From Alphaproteobacteria bacterium (GTDB taxonomy: Bacteria; Pseudomonadota; Alphaproteobacteria; UBA9219), in NCBI GenBank assembly GCA_013289265.1, contig JABDAH010000009.1, positions 1 to 32,932 on the forward strand: DNA of 32,932 nt. The letters run 5' to 3'. This document shows positions 7,569-15,826 of the stretch, piece by piece; position 1 is the stretch's first letter; each line of letters starts with the position of its first letter. A program made the translations under genes and the position numbers. A model generated the notes under the pieces. It did not search any database and had not been told where the DNA came from. It saw only the letters and a list, made by a program, of their open reading frames with translations.

Positions 7569-7775
7569 ATGTTAACAAATATAGAAATGACATTTGAAGC
7601 AATGGCAACCCGTTTTGGCGAAATTACCGCCTACGCCCATCTGGAACAGATTGAACGGGCGGCTGGAATCTCACCACGCCAGATGACGGGTGTTGACCTT
7701 GAAATCCGCCTTGCTCGCGCCCTTCGTGCCCAAGACGCTCTGAGCGTTTTCGAACGCTACAAAGCAGCGGCTTAA
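7569..7775 (+). CDS. Small hypothetical protein
   Basis: 68 residues, no family recognised. It is mostly helical and charged (FGEITAYAHLEQIERAAGIS, then LARALRAQDALSVFERYKAA), without signal peptide or membrane segment. The ATG at 7569 is preceded by AGGGGTAATTAAA, an acceptable ribosome-binding site. It is the first gene rightward of the divergent control region. Its stop (7773-7775) is 10 bases before the next start, and AAGG at that junction serves the next gene, so the two are co-translated or at least co-transcribed. Confidence 0.6.
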   Translation: MLTNIEMTFEAMATRFGEITAYAHLEQIERAAGISPRQMTGVDLEIRLARALRAQDALSVFERYKAAA

Positions 7776-7785
7776 GGTGAGTACC

Positions 7786-8004
7786 ATGCAAACACAAAAT
7801 CCCGACGTTCTAACCGTTCAAGATATTGCTTCCCTCAATATGGTGGTCGAGCATTTATCGCAGGTAAAAAAGTTTCACCGCGAGAATAGCTACTACCTAC
7901 TGGAAACAGAGTTTGGGGTACGCAGCATTACACATATCAAACGGGCCGACTATGACCGGGCGATGGCGCTTCTGGTCGATCTTCACAACGTCACGATGCA
8001 TTAA
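7786..8004 (+). CDS. Small ORF6C-like protein, paralog of the 5311-5589 product
   Basis: 72 residues from the ATG at 7786 (AAGGTGA upstream); a GTG at 7777 is an alternative. The segment YYLLETEFGVRSITHIKRADYDRA is close to the ORF6C-type module of phage antirepressor proteins. It shares the final VTMH and the F-x-V-x-S-I pattern with the 92-residue protein at 5311-5589. The regulator gene follows 12 bases after the stop. The repetition of small protein plus paralogous regulator on both sides of the control region points to duplication of a regulatory module. Confidence 0.65.
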   Translation: MQTQNPDVLTVQDIASLNMVVEHLSQVKKFHRENSYYLLETEFGVRSITHIKRADYDRAMALLVDLHNVTMH

Positions 8005-8016
8005 TAGGAACATTCC

Positions 8017-8706
8017 ATGTCGATGATAACCGCTAGACAGTGCAAAGCCGCAAGAATGCTCCTCGAATGGTTGCAAGACGATCTCGCCAAAGCTTCTGGC
8101 GTAGGTGTTGGCACCATCGGCAAATTTGAGAATGGCGAGCCTATAACGCGCCAGAGCGCTATCGACGAAATATATAAGACATTTTCAAGATGTGGCATTC
8201 AGTTTCTTGAAGATGACGGCGTAAAATTTCGCAGTGACCTTGCATATGTCTATCGTACTACAAGTTGCTACGAAGAATTTTTTAACGATGTCGTGCGTGA
8301 TGTTAAAGAACATCTCTGCGATGTTCTTGTTTTTATCAAATCACAGGACATGCTTATCAGAACTACTGGAGATAAAAATCTTAGTAATTTGGATAGGCTC
8401 AATCTTCTTAGTGCAATAACTGATGTGCGTTGCATTGTCGCTGATGTTCGCTTGCCTTCATTTGTTGCGCCAAAATTTGAAATACGCACCGTACCGAAAC
8501 AGGCTATTGCTCCGACCCCCTTTCTCATATTTGGAGACAAATTGGCTAAAATATACATGGAAACGAACTCTTATAATATATGTGTTCACCGTATTCCTTC
8601 CTTAACCGCCGAGTATAGAAATAGCTTTATGTTCGCATGGGATGGCGCTCAGCCCATTCAGTCTTCTCGTAGCGAACGTCACGCCAGACTAATCGCGAAC
8701 GCTTAA
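8017..8706 (+). CDS. HTH regulator with TrmB-like sensor domain (second paralog)
   Basis: 229 residues. N-terminal XRE helix-turn-helix: ARQCKAARMLLEWLQDDLAK, then SGVGVGTIGKFENG, and the linker IQFLEDDGVK. The C-terminal domain (about 85-215) repeats the pattern of the 6649-7320 protein: VPKQ, PFLIFGDKLAKIYME, PSLTAEYRNSFMFAWD. The start has AGGA about 8 bases upstream. It closes the rightward unit 7569-8706. Ligand unknown; the resemblance to TrmB-type sensor domains is by pattern and needs a profile search. Confidence 0.72.
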   Translation: MSMITARQCKAARMLLEWLQDDLAKASGVGVGTIGKFENGEPITRQSAIDEIYKTFSRCGIQFLEDDGVKFRSDLAYVYRTTSCYEEFFNDVVRDVKEHLCDVLVFIKSQDMLIRTTGDKNLSNLDRLNLLSAITDVRCIVADVRLPSFVAPKFEIRTVPKQAIAPTPFLIFGDKLAKIYMETNSYNICVHRIPSLTAEYRNSFMFAWDGAQPIQSSRSERHARLIANA

Positions 8707-8958
8707 GCTTCTATATTTTTTGAACGTTGAAATGATCCTCAAGCTATACCGGGCTAAGGAAGAATTTTTCTTGCGTGGCACGCTCGCCTCTTTGATTGCT
8801 TTCTACTGACAAAATATCCTTCTATTCGAGAAAAAATATTTTGATCGAATTTTTCTCACGAAAGGGCCCCTTTCCAAGAAAAATCTTCGAATACTCTTGT
8901 TGGTTTCGAATGACGAAATAATCACAATCACCTCATTGATATTTTCAATGAGGATTTT
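8707..8958. promoter_or_regulatory. Control region with stacked dyads before the HTH gene at 8959
   Basis: No gene is seen. It contains GAGAAAAA/TTTTTCTC (8828-8835 and 8850-8857), a tight palindrome GAAAGGG-C-CCCTTTC (8860-8874), several ATTCGA or TTCGAAT elements, and a perfect 9-bp hairpin CCTCATTGA/TCAATGAGG (8931-8953). The hairpin's 3' arm contains the ribosome-binding site of the next gene. Confidence 0.55.
8931..8953 (+). promoter_or_regulatory. Ribosome-binding-site-sequestering hairpin
   Basis: CCTCATTGA (8931-8939), a five-base loop, and TCAATGAGG (8945-8953) form a perfect stem. The GAGG used by the ATG at 8959 lies in the 3' arm, five bases from the start. If it forms in the mRNA, it would hide the ribosome-binding site and limit translation of the HTH gene. 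Confidence 0.55.
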
Positions 8959-9348
8959 ATGGCAAAGGCAATTGATAAAAAAGCAGGCGATGAGATCGCT
9001 GACGACTTTATAGTCAAGTCTTCTGCGCTACCCTGCTTTCAAACAGATGTCGTTTCACCTGCGCAGTTACGTGCCGCCCGTGCTTTTCTAGGCTGGGATA
9101 GAGGTGTTTTGGCGCAAACGGCCAATCTATCAACCGAAACCATCAAAAACATCGAGCACGGCACGTTCAGGCCGAAGCCTGAAACCAATCAAAGTATCGT
9201 TAGTTGCTTTCAGCAGCATGGCATTGAGTTCTTGAGTTTGTTGCATCTCAAGATTAATACCTTGTCCGGCAACGAGATGGGTTTAAGGGCCGATGTTAAA
9301 GGCGTGATCTTTGTGTCTCCTACACAATATGTGGAGGCTGAGACATGA
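8959..9348 (+). CDS. XRE-family HTH protein
   Basis: 129 residues. The helix-turn-helix lies at about 34-85 (QLRAARAFLGWDRGVLAQ, then STETIKNIEHG), followed by the XRE linker HGIEFLSL. There is no sensor domain like those of the two nearby regulators; the tail (about 95-129) is unrecognised. A likely role is repressor of its own operon. Start chosen at the ATG with GAGG five bases upstream, which is buried in a hairpin. The stop overlaps the next start (ATGA at 9345-9348), so the two genes are coupled. Confidence 0.7.
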   Translation: MAKAIDKKAGDEIADDFIVKSSALPCFQTDVVSPAQLRAARAFLGWDRGVLAQTANLSTETIKNIEHGTFRPKPETNQSIVSCFQQHGIEFLSLLHLKINTLSGNEMGLRADVKGVIFVSPTQYVEAET

Positions 9349-9737
9349 CGCGCCATGATCAGCAAATTCTTTTTACGTCGCTAAGCTTCTTGGCCGTGAT
9401 CTTAAACGATACGCCTACTGCAAAACGTGTTGACCGCACGAAGGTCATTGCGCGGCTTATGGACGCGTTCTGTACAACCGAGCTGCAGTCTATCTTCGGT
9501 GCCAATACCTCAATTGATGCTCAGGACATACTTAGTAAGTATCTAAACGAATTACGCCAAACTGGTTCAGCCCGCTTGGACTTTGACTGGCAAACACTAC
9601 TCAGTATGTACGAGCTGTTGCTAGCCGAAAAAAATCGGCGCGAGCAGGAAGCTTTTTATTCAGCCGATGAAGATTTGATCGCAAACCGCGTGTTGCAGCT
9701 GGCTGAGGAACAAATTCGTTCCGAGGAGGAAGCATGA
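9345..9737 (+). CDS. Hypothetical helical protein
   Basis: 130 residues, no family recognised. It is predicted to be helical and acidic, with a C-terminal charged stretch ending RVLQLAEEQIRSEEEA; no signal peptide or membrane span. It overlaps the preceding HTH gene by four bases and the following gene by four bases (ATGA at 9734-9737), the tight packing typical of phage or ICE early operons. Function cannot be stated from the sequence. Confidence 0.6.
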   Translation: MTRHDQQILFTSLSFLAVILNDTPTAKRVDRTKVIARLMDAFCTTELQSIFGANTSIDAQDILSKYLNELRQTGSARLDFDWQTLLSMYELLLAEKNRREQEAFYSADEDLIANRVLQLAEEQIRSEEEA

Positions 9738-9991
9738 ATACCGCGCTTACCTCCATGAAACCAGAAACACTTATTCGCATTAGTGATCTGGTCACAGCCC
9801 ATGGCAACAAGAAATATGAGCCAGCCGCGCAGATGGCGGAAGCCATTATTGCCCTTACCCATGAGCAAGGGGGTTGTCTGCCACAGGATTTGAACACTCA
9901 CGGCTACACGCCGGACGAGGTGTTCCAGCATTGGCATATGGCGAAGTCGCTTGCCGAGGTTGAACTGAAATTATCCAGGAAAAAACGTTGA
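9734..9991 (+). CDS. Small hypothetical protein
   Basis: 85 residues, unrecognised. It contains LTHEQGGCLPQDLNTHGYTPDEVFQHWHMAKSLAEVEL, reading as two or three helices with a central turn that could be a small helix-turn-helix-like fold, and a basic tail (SRKKR). The start overlaps the upstream gene's stop by four bases and lies after GAGGA. The next gene follows after 29 bases with its own ribosome-binding site (GGAGAGAG). Confidence 0.6.
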   Translation: MNTALTSMKPETLIRISDLVTAHGNKKYEPAAQMAEAIIALTHEQGGCLPQDLNTHGYTPDEVFQHWHMAKSLAEVELKLSRKKR

Positions 9992-10020
9992 ACCAGAGCC
10001 ATTTTTAAAAGGAGAGAGTT

Positions 10021-10362
10021 ATGCCTAAAGCAAAGCAACCCAAAGAAGCCAAATCGCGTGTTTACTATCAAATCCACGAATGGCAATGCGAGCATCATAA
10101 GGACTGTTCCGAGATAAAAGCCTATGTCGAAGCTAGCGGTGAATGGGAAACTGTTTTAGAGGCCCGCCCCACTTCCGGTGCCTCAGCTGAGACCCTGGCG
10201 GATTTCGTATGCGGGCTCATCAATAGCAATCAGGAAAAGAACCGCCTGATGCGTATTGCATTGGAAGCGCTGCAAACCTGCCTCGATGAAGGTGATCTCA
10301 ATTTCACTTCAGAACAGGCTGCCGACCACGCCATCGCCCAGCTTAAGAAGGTTGGGTTATGA
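10021..10362 (+). CDS. Hypothetical phage-type protein
   Basis: 113 residues. Basic start (MPKAKQPKEAKSR), then an alpha/beta segment with a CEHHKDC cluster (possible metal site, not proven), and a helical C terminus (MRIALEALQTCLDEGD, then EQAADHAIAQLKKV) of a kind common in small phage and ICE proteins. GGAGAGAG lies 7 bases before the ATG. The stop overlaps the next start (ATGA at 10359-10362). No function can be assigned. Confidence 0.6.
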   Translation: MPKAKQPKEAKSRVYYQIHEWQCEHHKDCSEIKAYVEASGEWETVLEARPTSGASAETLADFVCGLINSNQEKNRLMRIALEALQTCLDEGDLNFTSEQAADHAIAQLKKVGL

Positions 10363-10535
10363 GAGCAACGAACTACGTAAAAAAGATACGCAGAGTATAT
10401 GAAACCAATAGTTTGGTCGAAAGTAGCGATTTCCTATACGCAGCATATCGGAATCATATGAATTCAGCTGTTGCTGCATGTCAGCAGCGTAGGGAATTAT
10501 CATCAAACACCAAGAACCTTATTTTACCAAGATAG
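10359..10535 (+). CDS. Very small protein, translationally coupled
   Basis: 58 residues starting MRATNYVKKIRRVYETN and ending NLILPR. The ATG overlaps the stop of the previous gene by four bases, continuing the ATGA pattern of this operon; that is the main argument that it is real. It is basic and helical, with no recognised family. It is the last gene before the secretion operon, whose first start is 100 bases further on. Confidence 0.5.
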   Translation: MRATNYVKKIRRVYETNSLVESSDFLYAAYRNHMNSAVAACQQRRELSSNTKNLILPR

Positions 10536-10562
10536 CGATAAGCAGACGTGCCTGAAGCCGCG

Positions 10563-10578
10563 ATGAGGAATGCCTCAT
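10563..10578. promoter_or_regulatory. 16-base dyad upstream of the secretion operon
   Basis: ATGAGG-AATG-CCTCAT is a perfect 6-4-6 inverted repeat 57 bases before the TolC-like gene. It could be an operator. Its layout, though not its sequence, matches the dyad before the giant exoprotein gene (16987-17002). Confidence 0.35.
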
Positions 10579-10635
10579 GCTCTCATTTTAGAAGCAGAAA
10601 TTTTTCAAGGCTTAATTAAACAAAGGTGGTGCAAT

Positions 10636-12066
10636 ATGATGCGTTATTTCAGGCTTACCGGCTTTTTGCTGGGTCTTATGGGTTCTTTTTTGCCTGAGGC
10701 CCATGCTGAAAACAGCATGACGCTCGAGCAAGCTTGGGTTTTGGCCTATCAGGATAACCCCTCCCTTGAAGCCGAACGAGCCAGATTAAGAGCGCTGGAC
10801 GAAAAAGTAGCGCAGGCTTCGAGCCATTGGCGACCTTCGATTTCGCTTAACGGCGGTGTCGGTCGCAATTGGCAGCATCTGTCATCGGATAGCAATAATT
10901 TTGTGCCTACCAGTGACTTTGCCCGTAACGGCGATACTTACGGCGCACAGTTCAAGCAACCTTTATTTCGCGGTTTTCAAACTTTATCGGAAACCGAAGA
11001 AGCCGAGAAGCAAGTTCTCGCTGGCCGCGCCCGCCTTCAAAGTACCGAACAACAATTATTGCTTGATGCTGGCAAAGCCTTTCTCGACACGTTGCGCGAC
11101 GAAGAAGTTTTACAAATTTACCGTGACGAAGAAATTATTTTGCAAAAAAAGGTGGAAGAAACAACGGTGCGGGCAAAGATTGGAGATTTGAGCCAAACCG
11201 ATGTGCGGCAGGCGCAAACACGCCTTTCAAAGGCCGAAGTCACGCGCCAACAGGCCGAAATTACTTTTGCTTCTGACCGCGCCAGCTTTGCTCGCCTTGT
11301 AGGTGCAGAACCAGAAAAGCTTTCGGTTCCACAACTGGCTATCACTAAAGGACAGAATATCGGTGATATCTTGCAAGCGGCAGATACAGTCAATCCTTCG
11401 GTTGTTTCGGCGCAATATATAATGGAAGCCGCCAAAGCTGATATCGATCTCAACAAGGGCAGCCTTTTGCCAGAGATTGACCTTGTCGGCACTTCGTCGA
11501 ACGCTTACGGGCAAAACGCGACATACCCAGGGCGCTCAATCACCAATCAAGTGATGGTACAGGCGACGTGGCAGCTTTACGACGGTGGCTCAAGTTACTC
11601 TAAAATTCGTGAAGCTCGCCAAACGGTAACGCAACACCGTATGGAACTTGAAGATGCTCGGCATAAGTCTCACGAAATGGGGCAGAACGCTTGGCAAGCC
11701 CTGCAATCGGCAGAAGCCTCGATCAAGTCCGACCAAGAAGAAGTTACAGCGGCTGCTGAGGCGGCACAGGGCGTTAGAGCAGAAGCCCATGTTGGGTCGC
11801 GCACAACCCTTGACGTACTAAACGCCGAACAGGAACTGCTTGATGCCAAAGTTGATCTGGCAAAAGCAACCCATGACCGCGATTACGCAGTGCTGGAGAT
11901 CAAATCAACCATGGGCGAACTCACAGCTGACAAGCTTAAATTGCAGCTTGAACCTTATAACCCAGAAAAACACTACAGCGCTAACAAAGGCAAGCTCATC
12001 GGCCTTGGCGATGATGACGATTATGTGGTCAGCGACAAGAACAAGCTGACCGGCAAAAATAACTGA
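10636..12066 (+). CDS. TolC-family outer-membrane channel of a type I secretion system
   Basis: 476 residues. Signal peptide MMRYFRLTGFLLGLMGSFLPEAHA followed by ENSMTLEQAWVLAYQDNPSLEAERAR, the classic TolC family start. Two outer-membrane efflux repeats are visible; the second includes ATWQLYDGGSSYSKIREARQ and ends with the typical LDVLNAEQELLDAKVDLAKA near 395-415. The protein would form the outer-membrane exit duct for the ABC/HlyD pair encoded next. Start chosen at 10636 because AAAGGTGG precedes it and it begins the signal peptide; a frame extension back to 10570 would ruin the signal. First gene of the operon; the ABC gene starts 16 bases after the stop. Confidence 0.9.
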   Translation: MMRYFRLTGFLLGLMGSFLPEAHAENSMTLEQAWVLAYQDNPSLEAERARLRALDEKVAQASSHWRPSISLNGGVGRNWQHLSSDSNNFVPTSDFARNGDTYGAQFKQPLFRGFQTLSETEEAEKQVLAGRARLQSTEQQLLLDAGKAFLDTLRDEEVLQIYRDEEIILQKKVEETTVRAKIGDLSQTDVRQAQTRLSKAEVTRQQAEITFASDRASFARLVGAEPEKLSVPQLAITKGQNIGDILQAADTVNPSVVSAQYIMEAAKADIDLNKGSLLPEIDLVGTSSNAYGQNATYPGRSITNQVMVQATWQLYDGGSSYSKIREARQTVTQHRMELEDARHKSHEMGQNAWQALQSAEASIKSDQEEVTAAAEAAQGVRAEAHVGSRTTLDVLNAEQELLDAKVDLAKATHDRDYAVLEIKSTMGELTADKLKLQLEPYNPEKHYSANKGKLIGLGDDDDYVVSDKNKLTGKNN

Positions 12067-12081
12067 CACCAAGGATATCCC

Positions 12082-14235
12082 ATGTCGACACCAACACATT
12101 CGCCAACTGTAAACTCCGGCCTTAAAGCGTTCCTCATGATGCTGAGGGTTTTGGGTATTGCTGCAGACGCGGGCCAGCTCATTCATCAATATGGACAAGA
12201 TTTCAGTTTAACCGAGATGTTGCGTTGCGCTAAAGATTTGAAGCTTAAAGCTCGTCTCATCCAAAGCAATTGGCAACGGCTTGGTAAAACGGCGCTTCCA
12301 GTTATTGCCCAGAAGCAAGACGGTTCCTTTCTGATTATTGGGAAGCTTGGTGATGATCAACTGCTGGTGCAAGACCCATTGCTTTCATCACCTCAATCTT
12401 TGAGCAGAACTGGCTTCGAGGCTGCCTGGAACGGTAATATCTTGTTGCTCACGCAACGTGCGGGGCTCGGAGAACTAGCCCGGCGTTTTGATATTACATG
12501 GTTCTTGGAAGCCATACATAAGTACAGATATATGCTGGTGGAAGTGCTGGTCGCCTCCTTCGCTCTGCAGTTGTTGGCGCTCATCTCACCTTTGTTCTTT
12601 CAGGTGATTATCGACAAGGTACTTGTGCACCGGAGCTTCACGACGCTCAACGTCATTGCTGTCGGTTTGATTGCGCTGGCCATTTTTGAATGTTTGTTGT
12701 CTGCCCTTAGAACTTACGTTTTTTCTCATACAACCAACCGTATCGATGTGGAGCTGGGGGCAAGGCTGTTCCGGCACCTTGTCGCCTTACCAATTGCCTA
12801 CTTTGAATCACGGCGCGTGGGTGACAGCGTAGCCCGCGTAAGAGAGCTGGAAAATATCCGTAATTTTCTGACAAGTTCCGCGCTAACGCTGGTGATCGAT
12901 TTTTTCTTCACCTTCGTCTTTCTAGCGGTGATGGCCTATTACTCAGGGTTTCTCACCTGCATCGTCCTTGCTTCGTTTCCGCTTTATATTGCTATCTCCC
13001 TTCTCGCGACGCCTATATTTCGAAAGCGCCTGGACGAGAAATTTAATCGCGGATCAGAGAACCAGTCCTTTCTGGTCGAAAGCATCACCGGCATTGAAAC
13101 CCTGAAAGCCTCTGCCGTTGAGCCCCAGATGCAGCGCAAATGGGAAGAACAGCTGGCGGGCTATGTCAAAGCGAGTTTCCGCGTCCTCAACCTTGCCAAT
13201 TGGGCCAGCCAAGGTGTTCAGCTTGTCAATAAACTTGCTACGGCCCTGATCCTTGTCTTTGGCGCCCGCGCAGTTATCAACGGCGATATGACCGTGGGTG
13301 AATTAGTAGCTTTTAATATGTTGTCAGGTCATGTCACACAGCCGGTGCTGCGCTTGGCGCAGATGTGGCAGGATTTCCACCAAACCAAAATATCGATTGC
13401 ACGTCTTGGTGATATTCTGAACACCCATGCCGAGCCGATGTTCACGCCGGGCCGGGCAACACTACCCGATATCAAGGGCAACATCACTTTCGAGCATCTG
13501 TCTTTCCGCTATAAAGTAGGCGGCCCTGAAATCCTTCATGACATCAATCTAACCGTTGCTGCAGGGCAAGTGGTCGGTATTGTGGGACCGTCCGGTTCCG
13601 GCAAATCAACCCTAACTAAACTTGTTCAACGGCTCTATGTGCCCGAAAGCGGTAAAGTCATGGTGGACGGTATCGATCTTGTCATGGTCGATGTGTCATG
13701 GCTGAGGCGGCAAGTAGGCGTGGTTCTCCAAGAAAATGTCCTGTTTAACCGCTCAATCCGCGACAATATAGCCCTTGCTGATACCGGCATGCCGATGGAG
13801 TTCATCGTCAGAGCGGCAGAACTAGCTGGTGCACATGACTTCATTCTTGAACTGCCCCAAGGATATGACACGCTGCTGGACGAGCGCGGTGCAAACCTTT
13901 CTGGCGGGCAGCGGCAGCGGATCGCCATCGCTCGCGCACTTGTTACCAATCCCCGCATCTTGATCTTCGATGAAGCCACCAGTGCCCTTGATTATGAGAG
14001 CGAGCGCGTCATTCAGGAAAATATGCGGGAGATTGTCAAAGGCCGCACCGTCTTAATCATTGCGCACCGCCTGTCAGCGGTACGGGACGCCAACCGCATT
14101 ATCACTGTCGAAAAAGGCAGAATTGTCGAGGACGGCTCACATGACGAGTTGATCCACCGAAATGGGCGCTATGCCTCGCTCTGGAATCTACAGCACGAGC
14201 GAGCTGGTAACGACGGAGGCCAACATGCTGCATAA
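12082..14235 (+). CDS. Type I secretion ABC transporter (HlyB-like) with C39-like domain
   Basis: 717 residues. N-terminal C39 peptidase-like domain (about 10-130) without a catalytic cysteine at the expected place, as in HlyB-type exporters that bind but do not cut their substrate. Six-helix membrane domain about 150-430 (LLALISPLFFQVIIDKVLVH is typical). Nucleotide-binding domain: Walker A GPSGSGKS at 502-509, signature LSGGQ at 606-610, Walker B ILIFDE with D630 and E631. All ATPase motifs are intact. The gene overlaps the HlyD-like start by 11 bases. It should energise export of a large protein with an uncleaved C-terminal signal, for which the product of 17069-24379 is the obvious candidate. 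Confidence 0.94.
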   Translation: MSTPTHSPTVNSGLKAFLMMLRVLGIAADAGQLIHQYGQDFSLTEMLRCAKDLKLKARLIQSNWQRLGKTALPVIAQKQDGSFLIIGKLGDDQLLVQDPLLSSPQSLSRTGFEAAWNGNILLLTQRAGLGELARRFDITWFLEAIHKYRYMLVEVLVASFALQLLALISPLFFQVIIDKVLVHRSFTTLNVIAVGLIALAIFECLLSALRTYVFSHTTNRIDVELGARLFRHLVALPIAYFESRRVGDSVARVRELENIRNFLTSSALTLVIDFFFTFVFLAVMAYYSGFLTCIVLASFPLYIAISLLATPIFRKRLDEKFNRGSENQSFLVESITGIETLKASAVEPQMQRKWEEQLAGYVKASFRVLNLANWASQGVQLVNKLATALILVFGARAVINGDMTVGELVAFNMLSGHVTQPVLRLAQMWQDFHQTKISIARLGDILNTHAEPMFTPGRATLPDIKGNITFEHLSFRYKVGGPEILHDINLTVAAGQVVGIVGPSGSGKSTLTKLVQRLYVPESGKVMVDGIDLVMVDVSWLRRQVGVVLQENVLFNRSIRDNIALADTGMPMEFIVRAAELAGAHDFILELPQGYDTLLDERGANLSGGQRQRIAIARALVTNPRILIFDEATSALDYESERVIQENMREIVKGRTVLIIAHRLSAVRDANRIITVEKGRIVEDGSHDELIHRNGRYASLWNLQHERAGNDGGQHAA

Positions 14236-15826
14236 GATCAGATCACTTCACGATAATCTGCGGCAACGCATTGACCTCAAACGTTGGATTAAGTTTGGCG
14301 ATATCAAAGAGCGCATTGCTGATATCGACTGGCAAGAATTTTCAGAACGCCTAGATCCAGCTCGCATCACGAACGATCCGCGTGTTCAGCGGTTTATAGA
14401 GAACCTACATTTGCCTGACTATGTGACGGGGCCAACGGACGAAAATGAGTTCCTGCCTGCCGCGCTTGAAATCGTTGAAACACCGCCCGCGCCTGCAGCC
14501 CGAATTATTGGGCGCGTTATACTTGCTCTCATTGCCGTAGCTCTATTGTGGTCAGTCATCGGTTCAGTAGACATTATTGCTACGGCGCAGGGTAAAATTG
14601 TGCCGACCGGTCGCACCAAAGTCATTCAGCCGCTCGAAGTCGGTGTTGTGCGTTCCATACACGTCCAAGACGGGCAAATTGTAAAGTCAGGCGACGTTCT
14701 GCTTGAGATCGACTCGACCATCAACGAGTCTGAACGTGACCGGCTGCAAAAAGAGTATGTTGAAGCCGAACTGACTGTGGCGCGGCTTAAAGCGGCAGTT
14801 AGTTATCTAGGTAATTCTTCAAATAATCCAGAAACCAGTTTCACGCCTCCAGAAGGATCTACCGACGCACAAATCCAGACGCAGCAAAATTTGCTGAACA
14901 ATCAGTTGCAAGAAATTCGCGCCAAGCTGGAAGGGTTAGATCAGCAGATTGCAAAGGAACAAGGCAATCTGGCTTCCGTCCAATCCACGATCAAGAAACT
15001 GATAGACAGTATCCCGTTCTTACAAAAACGCGCTGAAGCCAAGGATTATCTTGCCAAAAAAGGCTATGGCTCCCGACTAGAGTATCTGACCACAGAGCAA
15101 GATTTGGTCGAACATCAGCAAGAGCTAGAAGTGCAGAAAGGTAAACTAGCTGAGGCAACAGCCTCTGTTGCTTCCCTGCAACAACAACGAAAGCAAGCCG
15201 AAGCTGAGTGGCGGCGCACATATCTTGATCAGCTTACACAGGACGAACAGAAAGCCTCAAGCCTCAAAGAACAGCTGGTGCAAGCTGCACAAAAGACACG
15301 CCTTCAAACCCTGACTTCACCGGTTGATGGAACAGTTCAACAGCTGGCAATTCATACCGAAGGCGGTGTGGTGACTCCTGCGCAGGTGTTGATGGCAATT
15401 GTACCGACGGATAGCCATATGGAGATTGAAGCCATGGTGTCAAACCGTGACATTGGCTTCGTACAAGCCGGACAAGACGCTGCAATCAAAGTTGATGCCT
15501 TCGACTACACCAAATACGGTCTCCTGCACGGTCAAGTGATGAATGTGTCGCAGGACGCCATTTTACGGGACAACCTGACCAGCCCAGCAGCGGAAAAAAG
15601 CGAAGGCGGAGATAAACGCGATAGTAGCGAGCCCAAAGGGCAGGAATTAATTTATTCCGCACGCGTGCTGCTCGATCAGACGCAGGTACAGGTGGATGAC
15701 CATCTCGTTAGTCTTGTTCCCGGCATGGCTGTCACAGTCGAGATCAAGACGGGTTCACGCCGCATAATTTCATACCTACTGTCGCCAATCCAGAAACATC
15801 TCCATCAGGCCATGAGGGAGAGATGA
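14225..15826 (+). CDS. Type I secretion periplasmic adaptor (HlyD-like)
   Basis: 533 residues from the ATG at 14225, with GGAGG five bases upstream; it overlaps the ABC gene's 3' end. Cytoplasmic N terminus (about 1-95), one membrane span (about 97-118: VILALIAVALLWSVIGSVDI), then the membrane-fusion half-lipoyl start (GKIVPTGRTKVIQPLE, VGVVRSIHVQDGQIVKSGD), a long coiled coil (about 170-340), the second lipoyl half (LTSPVDGTVQQLAIHTEGGV) and a beta-barrel region. The C-terminal part carries an insert rich in K, E, G and S (about 455-475). It links the inner-membrane ABC protein to the TolC-like channel. Confidence 0.92.
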   Translation: MLHKIRSLHDNLRQRIDLKRWIKFGDIKERIADIDWQEFSERLDPARITNDPRVQRFIENLHLPDYVTGPTDENEFLPAALEIVETPPAPAARIIGRVILALIAVALLWSVIGSVDIIATAQGKIVPTGRTKVIQPLEVGVVRSIHVQDGQIVKSGDVLLEIDSTINESERDRLQKEYVEAELTVARLKAAVSYLGNSSNNPETSFTPPEGSTDAQIQTQQNLLNNQLQEIRAKLEGLDQQIAKEQGNLASVQSTIKKLIDSIPFLQKRAEAKDYLAKKGYGSRLEYLTTEQDLVEHQQELEVQKGKLAEATASVASLQQQRKQAEAEWRRTYLDQLTQDEQKASSLKEQLVQAAQKTRLQTLTSPVDGTVQQLAIHTEGGVVTPAQVLMAIVPTDSHMEIEAMVSNRDIGFVQAGQDAAIKVDAFDYTKYGLLHGQVMNVSQDAILRDNLTSPAAEKSEGGDKRDSSEPKGQELIYSARVLLDQTQVQVDDHLVSLVPGMAVTVEIKTGSRRIISYLLSPIQKHLHQAMRER

